Below, piece after piece: positions 34,480 through 42,177 of a stretch of DNA of 50,189 nucleotides. The notes under the pieces are model-generated. The model searched no databases and was not told the DNA's origin. It saw nothing but the letters and a program-made list of their open reading frames with translations. Each line of letters begins with the position of its first letter. Position 1 is the first letter of the stretch. Position numbers and translations under genes: made by a program. This stretch comes from Clostridiales bacterium 1_7_47FAA (GTDB taxonomy: Bacteria > Bacillota > Clostridia > Lachnospirales > Lachnospiraceae). The DNA is taken from the NCBI GenBank assembly GCA_000155435.1, contig DS990261.1, positions 593,756-643,944 of the forward strand, read 5' to 3'.

Positions 34480-36837
34480 ATGGGCGGATGTATGAAAAGG
34501 CAAGTGGGAAAACATTACGGCAGGAATAAGCCATTCATCCTGCTGGTGCTGGCAATCTGTGCAGCATTAGCATCAGGCGGCTGCGCTGCGCCGGCCGGGA
34601 CAGGAGAAAAGACAACATCTTTGTCAGACAATGGGGCCGGAAACCGGAAGGGGGAAGAGGACCAGGCGGAACAGGGCGCGGCGGATCCTGTCCAAAAGCC
34701 TGCCTATGTCTATTACATAAAAGATGCAAATCTCATGCGTGCGGATGTAAACAGCCCCATGGAGGCCGGAAAGAACCCATCCCTTGTCATGGCGGGAATA
34801 GGGAAAAACGTCAATCTCAAGGATTACTATGATGTAAGCCTGTCTGAAGACGGCAGCTTCCTCGCCTTTCAGTTTGAGACAGATGGGGGCCTGTTCCTTG
34901 ATGATGCGGTACTGGTTGCTGTCAACAATGAGGACGGCACCTCCCAAATCATCCATGAGGGCTACGCCAACACCGCCATGTGCGGCAATAAACTGCTGTT
35001 TCAGGTTGAGCATGAAGCTGGAAATGAAGCGGGAAATGAAGCAGGGGGACTGGCTGATGTGCAGTATGACCTGTATTCCTATACGCCGGAGCAGGGAAAG
35101 AAGCTGGAGGCATCCGGCTTGTATAACTTCTTTCCTTCCAAGGACGGCTCCGCTGTCTGCATTACAAAAATGGATGAGGAGTGGGTTCAAGACCTGTACC
35201 TGGCTGAGGACGGCAGGGAAGTCCTCCTGGCAGATGAAATGAATTTTGCAGGCGCCAATGAGGATTACAGTGTCATCTATGCACTGCGTACGGTTGAGGA
35301 GGAGGATGGGTTTTACTATGAACTCCTTAAGCTGGGAAAAGACGGCGCCAAAGAGCCGGTCCTCACAAAAGAGGACCAGGCAGGAGCTTATTATCTGGAC
35401 CCGGATTCCGGCAATCTATATACTTTTGTCTATGGAAAGGAAGGGCGGAACACCCTGTCCTATTCCTCGGAAGGGGAGAAGAAGCTGCTGTCGGACCAGG
35501 TATCCATGGTGTGGGAATACATAAGCGAACCTGAATGGCTGGATGGGAAGTCCATGGTTATCTATCAGTCCGGTCCGGCCGGAAAGGAGACGCTGTATGA
35601 GGCTGTGGACGGGAATGCCTGCGCATTCACGGTTCCCGGCATGCCGGAAGACTGGCTGGACGGATATTTTAAGAAAATCACAGGCATGGAAAATGGCATC
35701 TATCTGACCGTATCAAAACTGAATGATGCATATCAGGCAGAGGAAAGCTGGATATACAGATATAAGCTGTCCTCCGGTCAGCTGAGCCAGACGCCTGAAT
35801 GCGTGGCACATGGAACCGACCTATATCTGGTTGATGAAAGGGATGGAAAAGCCTTTTACACAGACAGCATTTCCGGGAACCAGATTTTATATTGCGAAGG
35901 AAACAGGATCCTTGATAAGGTCAATCCCGAAACGCTGCGCCAGCTGGATGGCAGCGCCGGGGAGTATTTTGTATTCCAGGAAAAGGATGGGGCAGTGCCT
36001 GACCTTATGAGGATTACCACGGCCGGTTCATCCAAGGTATTCCGTGAAAATGTTGTCCAGTGCGAACCATATGCAGGAGGAATGCTTCTGTTTTCTGACT
36101 GCCGGGACAGTTATCCGTATCTGGGTACGCTTTCATTCTATAATACTGACGGGACACAGGTGATTGACGAAGACGTGACTGTATTTTTCCAGCACGACCG
36201 GAACCGGTTTGTGGATGTGGTGCCCTGGGACTGGAACTGGAGCGGACAGGATGAAAATGGAACGCTTGGGGAGTATGCCAACAGTGACTTCGACCCGGGA
36301 CGGGATTATCTGGACAGGGCATATATTGACGGTTCTGTATTTTATGATACGGAATACGGATTCCATATAGACCTGAAGGAAAATGAGAATCAGGGATACT
36401 ATCATGAGATACACGGTTTTGGAGATGCGGTGTCGCTGACATGCTTTGATGAAGAAGGCAATGAACGATACAGTATCTATATGACGGATGGTTACACTGC
36501 CCTTAAGGAATACGACAATGCCGCCGCCTTTGGACAGTGGATGAAGGATGTATACGATTCCACCATGAAAGAATACGGCTATGATATAGGGGAAGATGAC
36601 TTCACGGTGGAAAAGGCAGAGGACATCCTGCTGGATGGCAGAAAGGCAATTAAGCTTGTAACCCATACAGACAACGGCCTGATGACAGCCGGCTCCACAT
36701 TCATCCGGTACTTTATTCCGGATGAGGAGAATGACCGTATGATAGAACTGTCCAGACAGTTTCTGGCGGATTTGGAGGATGAGGAGGATCTGGAGGCATA
36801 TCAGATGTTTGTGGAGTCTTTGAAGTGGGATGATTGA
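34480..36837 (+). CDS. Large putative lipoprotein, beta-propeller-like
   Basis: A 785-residue exported protein. The ATG at 34480 is chosen because AGGAGG (34468-34473) lies 6 bases upstream; the open frame extends further upstream without a ribosome-binding site. A basic start and hydrophobic stretch (FILLVLAICAALASGGC) end in a lipobox-like SGGC, so Cys35 is the probable lipidated residue. A low-complexity linker follows. The rest shows repeated blocks of the form aspartate-Gly-Ser then strand then YY or Y (for example SEDGSFLAFQFETDGG, SKDGSAVCITKMDEEW), suggesting TolB/DPP-like propeller blades (about 65-550), and a separate C-terminal domain (about 600-785). Function not recognised; sensing or substrate binding at the cell surface is conceivable. 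Confidence 0.78.
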   Translation: MGGCMKRQVGKHYGRNKPFILLVLAICAALASGGCAAPAGTGEKTTSLSDNGAGNRKGEEDQAEQGAADPVQKPAYVYYIKDANLMRADVNSPMEAGKNPSLVMAGIGKNVNLKDYYDVSLSEDGSFLAFQFETDGGLFLDDAVLVAVNNEDGTSQIIHEGYANTAMCGNKLLFQVEHEAGNEAGNEAGGLADVQYDLYSYTPEQGKKLEASGLYNFFPSKDGSAVCITKMDEEWVQDLYLAEDGREVLLADEMNFAGANEDYSVIYALRTVEEEDGFYYELLKLGKDGAKEPVLTKEDQAGAYYLDPDSGNLYTFVYGKEGRNTLSYSSEGEKKLLSDQVSMVWEYISEPEWLDGKSMVIYQSGPAGKETLYEAVDGNACAFTVPGMPEDWLDGYFKKITGMENGIYLTVSKLNDAYQAEESWIYRYKLSSGQLSQTPECVAHGTDLYLVDERDGKAFYTDSISGNQILYCEGNRILDKVNPETLRQLDGSAGEYFVFQEKDGAVPDLMRITTAGSSKVFRENVVQCEPYAGGMLLFSDCRDSYPYLGTLSFYNTDGTQVIDEDVTVFFQHDRNRFVDVVPWDWNWSGQDENGTLGEYANSDFDPGRDYLDRAYIDGSVFYDTEYGFHIDLKENENQGYYHEIHGFGDAVSLTCFDEEGNERYSIYMTDGYTALKEYDNAAAFGQWMKDVYDSTMKEYGYDIGEDDFTVEKAEDILLDGRKAIKLVTHTDNGLMTAGSTFIRYFIPDEENDRMIELSRQFLADLEDEEDLEAYQMFVESLKWDD

Positions 36838-36912
36838 AAGGAAGATATGGTTTGTCCGCTGCATCTTTTATGATGAGATATGAACCCCTATTCAAATGTT
36901 TCAGTACCATCC

Positions 36913-36958
36913 AAGCGCACCGGTAAGTGGATATCCCACATGACCGGTGCGCTTTTTA
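36913..36958 (+). terminator. Strong intrinsic terminator
   Basis: AAGCGCACCGGT (36913-36924) pairs perfectly with ACCGGTGCGCTT (36943-36954), with added pairing inside the 18-nt loop (TGG/CCA), followed by a T run. It ends the lipoprotein transcript. Confidence 0.9.
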
Positions 36959-37110
36959 TGTAGAATCAGGGAGCGATATAAATTTCCTGCACTGGGTTTC
37001 TGAAATCAATGGAATATGCTATACTAAACCTATTACGCATTATCATACACATTATTATAGAAGGAACAGACACAGCAATTAATATAGAAGAAACGGACGG
37101 AACAATCAAT

Positions 37111-38079
37111 ATGGAATTTTACATGGCCCCCATGGAGGGGCTTACGGGATATATCTATAGAAATGCATACCACACATGCTTTACCCCCATGGACTTATAT
37201 TACACCCCCTTCATCTCACCCAAAGCCAGGGGATGTTTAAGTTCCAGGGAGATAAACGACATCCTGCCGGAACACAATAAGGGTCTTCATGTGGTGCCGC
37301 AGATACTGACCAACCAGGCGGAGGATTTCCTTACCGTGGCCAGGATACTGAAAGACTATGGCTATCAGGAAGTCAACCTGAATCTGGGCTGTCCGTCAGG
37401 AACCGTGGTGTCCAAACACAAAGGCGCTGGTTTCCTGGCTTTAACCTGTGGTTTAAACTCATTTCTAAGTACGGTTACGGAACAGCTTGAGGTGCTGGGG
37501 ATGGAGCTTTCGGTAAAAACAAGGCTGGGCATGGTGACACCGGATGAATTTTATGAACTGCTGGATATTTACAATCAGTATCATCTGAAACGGCTGATCA
37601 TACATCCCAGAATCCGCACGGATTACTACAGGAATACCCCCAATTGGGAAATGTTCCGGCATGGACTGGAGAACAGCGCAAACCATGTCTGTTACAATGG
37701 GGATATATTCACGGTGGAAGATTTTAAAAGGCTGTCCCGGTCATATCCGGAACTGGATGAGGTGATGCTGGGCCGCGGAATCATAGCCAATCCCGGACTG
37801 GTAGGTGAGATAAGGACAGGACGGCCCGTGGATAAGAAACAGCTCCGGGAATTCCATCAGCTCCTGTACGAGGGATACCGCGGGATTATGTCCGGAGACC
37901 GGAATGTTTTATTCAAGATGAAGGAAATCTGGGCTTCCATGATCCAGATATTCGCTGACTCTGAAAAGCATGGAAAGAAAATAAAAAAAGCCCAGCACCT
38001 CACCGAGTATGAAGCCGCGGTAAGCAGCATTTTCTCAGAACTGGACATCGCAGAAGGAGCAGGGTTCAAATTGTATTAA
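37111..38079 (+). CDS. tRNA-dihydrouridine synthase
   Basis: A 322-residue FMN enzyme that reduces specific uridines of tRNA to dihydrouridine. I start it at the ATG at 37111 (MEFYMAPMEGLTGYIYRNAY), which fits the usual family N-terminus and length; the open frame reaches 37009 but that extension is not family-like. Key features are NLNLGCPSGTVVSKHKGAG with the catalytic Cys94, the FMN-binding NGDI after the barrel's sixth strand, and MLGRGIIANPGLV. The ribosome-binding site is weak. A promoter for a possible non-coding RNA overlaps its last codons. Confidence 0.88.
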   Translation: MEFYMAPMEGLTGYIYRNAYHTCFTPMDLYYTPFISPKARGCLSSREINDILPEHNKGLHVVPQILTNQAEDFLTVARILKDYGYQEVNLNLGCPSGTVVSKHKGAGFLALTCGLNSFLSTVTEQLEVLGMELSVKTRLGMVTPDEFYELLDIYNQYHLKRLIIHPRIRTDYYRNTPNWEMFRHGLENSANHVCYNGDIFTVEDFKRLSRSYPELDEVMLGRGIIANPGLVGEIRTGRPVDKKQLREFHQLLYEGYRGIMSGDRNVLFKMKEIWASMIQIFADSEKHGKKIKKAQHLTEYEAAVSSIFSELDIAEGAGFKLY

Positions 38080-38099
38080 AATGGAAAGTGTGCTATACT
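38071..38099 (+). promoter_or_regulatory. Promoter inside the end of the dus gene
   Basis: TTGTAT (38071-38076), 17-bp spacer, TATACT (38094-38099). It points toward 38106-38220 where no protein gene lies on this strand. Confidence 0.65.
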
Positions 38100-38105
38100 T
38101 TTAGG

Positions 38106-38200
38106 AAACCGGACCAAACCCTGGTACGCCTGCAAAGCTAGCCGTAGGGACCATTACGCCGCCGCTTTGCAGACGCACACCTGACACAGATATCAGGCAC
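38106..38200 (+). ncRNA. Candidate structured RNA, unknown class
   Basis: Downstream of the promoter at 38071-38099 the plus strand holds CTGCAAAGC (38130-38138) and its exact complement GCTTTGCAG (38164-38172). The 25-nt interval has a small CGTA/TACG hairpin, GGT...ACC pairing extends the outer stem, and a second hairpin (CCTGA...TCAGG) lies at about 38180-38198. No open frame and no T run are present. It runs toward the 3' end of the minus-strand sodC gene. It could be a small RNA or an antisense regulator of that gene; the ends are guesses. Confidence 0.4.
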
Positions 38201-38230
38201 TGACTTCACCGGTATTTACGCAAGGCTGCT

Positions 38231-38737
38231 CTAGTCAGGATAATCCGCCTTTATAATGGTACCGCAGGCTATTTTACTCCCCGAATTGCCGGAAGGCTGA
38301 CTGCGGAAATCATCGGCCTGGCTGTGGATGATGACAGACCTGCCGATAATTTCATCAATGCCAAAACGTTTGTCATAAAAGGCCGACCAGGCATACCCTT
38401 CATTGCCTAACACGGGAAGCAGGTCGCCTGCATGATTGGGGTGCGCGGCATTCGTTGGGTTATAATGTTCACCGGTGTTGGCGAAATTATCTGAACAGTC
38501 GCCGTTCTGATGGATGTGCATGGCATAGAAATTCGAAGAGCCGGCTACATTCTTATTGGGAAGATTAAAAATCTCGGCTTCCACCAGCACGCCCTGGTAG
38601 GGAGTCTGATAGAATTTAACAAGGCCGCTTATTGCGGGGGCGGATGCCCCGCCTCTTACCCAGGCAACAGCGGCAGGTGCCCTGAAACGCAGTAAATCTG
38701 CAAAGACGTCAGCGGGAGTGACAGACTGGTTATCCAT
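38231..38737 (-). CDS. sodC: Cu/Zn-type superoxide dismutase family protein, no signal peptide
   Basis: A 168-residue protein starting at the ATG at 38737 (MDNQSVTPADVF), preceded by AGGAGA on the minus strand; an upstream in-frame extension lacks a ribosome-binding site. All metal ligands of the Cu/Zn fold are visible: His74, His76 (HIHQNGDC), His91 (GEHYNP), His99, His102 and Asp105 (HPNHAGD), and His138 (VIIHSQADD). Cys81 and Cys158 could form the conserved disulfide. It would convert superoxide to oxygen and peroxide. Unusually for the family it has no export signal, so a cytosolic or zinc-only role as in some Bacillus homologues is possible. Confidence 0.87.
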   Translation of the reverse strand: MDNQSVTPADVFADLLRFRAPAAVAWVRGGASAPAISGLVKFYQTPYQGVLVEAEIFNLPNKNVAGSSNFYAMHIHQNGDCSDNFANTGEHYNPTNAAHPNHAGDLLPVLGNEGYAWSAFYDKRFGIDEIIGRSVIIHSQADDFRSQPSGNSGSKIACGTIIKADYPD

Positions 38738-38851
38738 GATGGTCTCCTGAAAAGGTTTATTCCCTATAGGATATGCTGACAAAAAAAGAATGTGACCAAA
38801 CATGCACTGCCATTGCATGTCCAGGCCACATCCGTCATATAAAATGGAGGG

Positions 38852-38877
38852 GGCCGGCAGAAGGGGTGCTGCCGGCC
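38852..38877. repeat. Perfect 9-bp GC-rich hairpin
   Basis: GGCCGGCAG (38852-38860) and CTGCCGGCC (38869-38877) flank an 8-nt loop. No T run follows on either strand, so a normal terminator is doubtful. Confidence 0.6.
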
Positions 38878-38898
38878 ATAGGTATGAAAAAGTGTCTT

Positions 38899-38944
38899 CC
38901 TGTATAGTAAAAGGTCTATCACCTTACAAGTAATACTATACAGG
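38899..38944. promoter_or_regulatory. 11-bp inverted repeat before the transglutaminase gene
   Basis: CCTGTATAGTA (38899-38909) and TACTATACAGG (38934-38944) are exact complements, and a second dyad AAGGT-CTATC-ACCTT (38911-38925) lies between them. It may be an operator or an RNA hairpin in the leader of the gene at 39039. The 301-bp gap between sodC and that gene contains only this and the hairpin at 38852. Confidence 0.6.
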
Positions 38945-39038
38945 GAAAATGTGACTAAAATTTGAGCATACGCTAAAGAATCACTAAAGAAACTTAAGTA
39001 AACATAAACAATTTATAAAAGGCAGGAGTGATATCTAT

Positions 39039-40157
39039 ATGAAGGGACGTTTTTGGAAAATATTAGCGGTTTCAGCAGCTCTTAGCATCTGTTTATCCAC
39101 CGCCGCCTATGCAGGCACCTGGATATCAGAAAGCGGACAGTGGAAATACAGGAATGATGACGGTTCCTTTGCAAAGGGATGGTTTCAGGATCTGGACAGC
39201 AAATGGTATTATTTTGATGCCAATGGACACATGCTGTCAGATACCGTCACGCCGGACGGATACCAGCTGGGTGCAGATGGGGCGTGGGTGGATATTGACC
39301 CCTATGCCTCATATGATGCCAATTATCCGTTAAAGGATTATGTGGACAAAGCCGGACTGCAGTACGTAGATGCGGTCATGGGCTACAACAAGAAGGGTGA
39401 GCCTATCATGGAACGCCGTCTGAGGCAGGATGGGATATACAGCCTTTACAATTACTTCGGTCTGTCAGACGACCTGTGCAAGGCGCTGTACGGCAAGGAT
39501 ACGGACCAGATTGGAACCGGGGAAAATGCCGTTGACGGGGACAGCCTTCTGGTCCTTGCCCAGACAGCCCTTTACCAGGAAGCAGTGGGAAGCGACACCT
39601 ATAAACAGCAGCGCAATGCCCTGGCAATCGTGATACGGGATTATCTGGGCAGCTTCCAATGGCGCACGGTCAGCGAACTGGAGCGCGCCAGGAACGCTGC
39701 TTTCTATATTGCCTCCAACTGTACCTATGATAAAACCCTGTATGACCGGTTCGTTGCCGGTGAAAATACAAGCGGCGATCCGTCATTTACAGCCTATGGC
39801 TGTCTTGTGAACCACAAGGCGGTATGCGAAGGCATGTCGGTGGCGTATCAGCTTTTAGCCAGGGCAACCGGACTGAACAGTTTCTGCGCCCCGGATGATA
39901 ATGACAAGGACCATATGTTTGTCTATGTACAGGCGGACGGGAACTGGTACAAGGTGGACCTGGCAGTGACCGGCCTTATGCCCCAGGCATTGGTAAAACG
40001 TTGCTTTACCAATACAGCCAATCAGGAAGTGGAACGGATCATGAAAACGTATTTCGATGAGGAAAATCCTCACAGGGAATATATGAACCTTGACAGCCTG
40101 GCGCCAGGGGCTGTGTATGAGCTTAAAAGCAGCAACCAGATGCGGGGATATCAATAG
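39039..40157 (+). CDS. Secreted transglutaminase-like protein with cell-wall-binding repeats
   Basis: A 372-residue exported protein. Signal peptide 1-25 (ending AAYAG), then aromatic cell-wall-binding repeats at about 26-85 (GTWISESGQWKYRNDDGSF, GWFQDLDSKWYYFDANGHM, VTPDGYQLGADGAW), and a transglutaminase-like domain at about 180-320 with Cys263 (NHKAVCEGMSVAYQLL), His292 (KDHMFVYVQ) and Asp307 (WYKVDL). Such domains act as proteases, peptide-bond remodelers or crosslinkers outside the cell. The N-terminal design is similar to that of the CAP protein at 855, so both probably dock on the same wall polymer. A conspicuous inverted repeat lies upstream. AGGAGTG precedes the start. Confidence 0.88.
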   Translation: MKGRFWKILAVSAALSICLSTAAYAGTWISESGQWKYRNDDGSFAKGWFQDLDSKWYYFDANGHMLSDTVTPDGYQLGADGAWVDIDPYASYDANYPLKDYVDKAGLQYVDAVMGYNKKGEPIMERRLRQDGIYSLYNYFGLSDDLCKALYGKDTDQIGTGENAVDGDSLLVLAQTALYQEAVGSDTYKQQRNALAIVIRDYLGSFQWRTVSELERARNAAFYIASNCTYDKTLYDRFVAGENTSGDPSFTAYGCLVNHKAVCEGMSVAYQLLARATGLNSFCAPDDNDKDHMFVYVQADGNWYKVDLAVTGLMPQALVKRCFTNTANQEVERIMKTYFDEENPHREYMNLDSLAPGAVYELKSSNQMRGYQ

Positions 40158-40196
40158 TATATCCATTATAGTGTATCAGAAAGGCAGTGATTTAGG

Positions 40197-40700
40197 ATGT
40201 TTGATAATCTGACAAAAAGTGATATTGAAAAAATGCAGGAAGAGATAGAATACCGCAAGCTGGTGGTCCGGAAGGAAGCGCTGGAGGCGGTCAAGGAGGC
40301 CAGGGCCCATGGGGACCTAAGCGAGAACTTTGAGTACAAGGCTGCAAAGCAGGACAAGAACCGCAATGAAAGCCGTATCCGTTATCTGGAGAAGATGATA
40401 AAGACAGCCAGGATTATTTCCGATGAGTCCAAGGACAACGAAGTGGGGCTGGGAGACACGGTTGAAATATATATACCGGATGACGATGAGACAGAACGGT
40501 ATAAGCTGGTGACAACCGTGCGGGGAAACTCCCTTCAGGGCCTGATCAGCATTGACTCGCCCCTGGGAAAGGCAATCCGCAGGCACAAGGTGGGGGACAG
40601 GGTGCATGTGAATGTGGATGACCGCTTTGGCTATGACGTGGAAATACGTTCCATTGATAAAAGCACGGGCGGGGAGGACGATAAACTGCGCAGCTTTTAA
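40197..40700 (+). CDS. greA: GreA/GreB-family transcription elongation factor
   Basis: A 167-residue factor. An N-terminal coiled coil (about 1-75) contains the tip sequence ARAHGDLSENFEYKAAKQDK, whose acidic residues stimulate RNA cleavage by paused RNA polymerase. The C-terminal FKBP-like domain (about 85-160) contains VEIYIPDDDETERYKLV and SPLGKAIRRHKVGD. Slightly longer than a standard GreA, with an acidic insertion and charged tail, so it may be a second Gre paralogue rather than the housekeeping copy. Its last codons form the left arm of its terminator. Confidence 0.87.
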   Translation: MFDNLTKSDIEKMQEEIEYRKLVVRKEALEAVKEARAHGDLSENFEYKAAKQDKNRNESRIRYLEKMIKTARIISDESKDNEVGLGDTVEIYIPDDDETERYKLVTTVRGNSLQGLISIDSPLGKAIRRHKVGDRVHVNVDDRFGYDVEIRSIDKSTGGEDDKLRSF

Positions 40701-40713
40701 CTGCGCAGTTTTA
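40683..40713 (+). terminator. Terminator overlapping the gre stop codon
   Basis: AAACTGCGCAG (40683-40693) pairs with CTGCGCAGTTT (40701-40711); the 7-nt loop contains the TAA stop. A short T run follows. Confidence 0.85.
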
Positions 40714-40749
40714 TGATAAGAGTTAAGGTAATCTTAAGGAGAGACAATC

Positions 40750-42075
40750 ATGGCTGCTGTAAACATGACAGAGGGAAATATAACAAATCATCTGGTCCGC
40801 TATTCGGTTCCGCTTATCCTGGGCAATCTGTTCCAGCTCACGTATAATGCAGTGGACTCCATCATAGCGGGCCGTTTCATAGGGAAGCAGGCCCTGGCAG
40901 CGGAAGGCACTGCCAGCCCGGTCATGAACATTGTCATCCTGGGCATTTCCGGCATCTGTATGGGAGCTTCCGTGCTGATGAGCGAATTCTATGGGGCAGG
41001 GCAGCATGATAAGCTGAAACGGGAAATGTCCACTACGGTCATATTCGGCTGTTATTTCTCGGTCATTGTTGCGATTCTTGGAGCATTTTTCTCACGTCCA
41101 CTTCTTGCCGTCCTGAATGTGCCGGATGAAATCCTTGGAATGGCCTCCACCTATCTGTCCATCATATTTTTAGGCGCGCCCTTTACCTACTTTTATAACG
41201 CTGTGTCGGCCGCGTTGAAAAGTGTGGGGGATTCCAAGACACCCCTTAAATTCCTTGCATTTTCTTCCATACTAAATGCGGTCCTGGATTTGATATTCAT
41301 CGGCGGCCTGGGGTTTGGGATTGTGTGCTCTGCCGTCACCACCGTGATTGCGGAAGCAGCTTCTGCAATCCTGTGCATCATCTATGTATATAGGAAGATA
41401 CCCATGCTGCAGCTCCGCAAGGGGGAATTCACCATGGACCGTCTGCTTCTCAAACAGACGTTGCGATACGGAAGCGTGACCGCTTTGCAGCAGTCCTGCC
41501 AGCCCATTGGAAAGCTGTTGATCCAGGGGGCCATTAATCCGCTGGGAGTGGATTTGATTGCCGCATTTAACGCGGTAAACAGGATAGATGACTACGCATT
41601 CACTCCGGAGCAGAGTATTTCCCATGGAATAACAACTTTTGTGGCCCAGAACAGGGGAGCCGGGAAAACAGAGCGTATCAGGAAAGGGTTTTCTCATGGG
41701 CTGCGGCTGGAATTCCTCTATTGGGTGTGTATCGGACTTATAATCACATTGTTCAAAAAGCCGTTGATGGGACTATTCGTCACTGCTGGCAATGAGGGGA
41801 TTGTGAAGCTGGGCAGCAGTTATCTGGCTTTGATGGCGGTCTTTTACATATTCCCGGCATTTACTAATGGTATCCAGGGATTTTTCCGCGGAATGGGGAA
41901 TATGAGCATAACGCTTCTGGGGACGTTTGTCCAGACCGGCCTGCGGGTGGTGTTTGTATATCTTCTGGCGCCTGCTATTGGGATGCAGGGTGTGGCATAT
42001 GCCTGCGCCATTGGATGGAGCGTCATGCTTTTGGTAGAGATTCCCTATTATTTCTGGTTCATGAGGGGGAAATAG
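40750..42075 (+). CDS. MATE-family efflux transporter (copy 4)
   Basis: A 441-residue MATE transporter, starting at an ATG preceded by AAGGAGA. Landmarks: LVRYSVPLILGNLFQLTYNAVDSI at the N-terminus, LKSVGDSKTPLKFLAFSSILN in the first bundle, and the second-half repeat with FVAQNRGAGKTERIRKGF. It lies 50 bp after the gre gene beyond that gene's terminator, so it likely has its own promoter, and about 100 bp before a SARP-like regulator gene. Substrate unknown; whether the downstream regulator controls it is open. Confidence 0.92.
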   Translation: MAAVNMTEGNITNHLVRYSVPLILGNLFQLTYNAVDSIIAGRFIGKQALAAEGTASPVMNIVILGISGICMGASVLMSEFYGAGQHDKLKREMSTTVIFGCYFSVIVAILGAFFSRPLLAVLNVPDEILGMASTYLSIIFLGAPFTYFYNAVSAALKSVGDSKTPLKFLAFSSILNAVLDLIFIGGLGFGIVCSAVTTVIAEAASAILCIIYVYRKIPMLQLRKGEFTMDRLLLKQTLRYGSVTALQQSCQPIGKLLIQGAINPLGVDLIAAFNAVNRIDDYAFTPEQSISHGITTFVAQNRGAGKTERIRKGFSHGLRLEFLYWVCIGLIITLFKKPLMGLFVTAGNEGIVKLGSSYLALMAVFYIFPAFTNGIQGFFRGMGNMSITLLGTFVQTGLRVVFVYLLAPAIGMQGVAYACAIGWSVMLLVEIPYYFWFMRGK

Positions 42076-42129
42076 CGGTAATTAGAGGAAAATTGGGAAG
42101 ATTTGTAGAAAAAAGGCACGGAATAATGT

Positions 42130-42162
42130 ACAATGGTGTTATATGCAATATAACGCTATTGT
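42130..42162 (+). promoter_or_regulatory. 33-bp near-perfect dyad before the SARP-like gene
   Basis: GTTATAT-GCA-ATATAAC (42138-42154) is a perfect dyad, and outer ACAAT/ATTGT (42130-42134, 42158-42162) extends the symmetry with only two mismatched pairs. TACAAT at 42129-42134 could serve as the -10. It is a good candidate for an autoregulatory operator. Confidence 0.65.
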
Positions 42163-42177
42163 GCAGGGGGATACAAG

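Noticed and set aside
38106-38180. Possible c-di-GMP-I (GEMM) riboswitch
   Set aside because: CAAACC and GCAAAGCTA resemble GEMM landmarks, but they are only 11 nt apart, the intervening GNRA-capped stem is missing, and no plus-strand gene follows. A covariance search against RF01051 would settle it.
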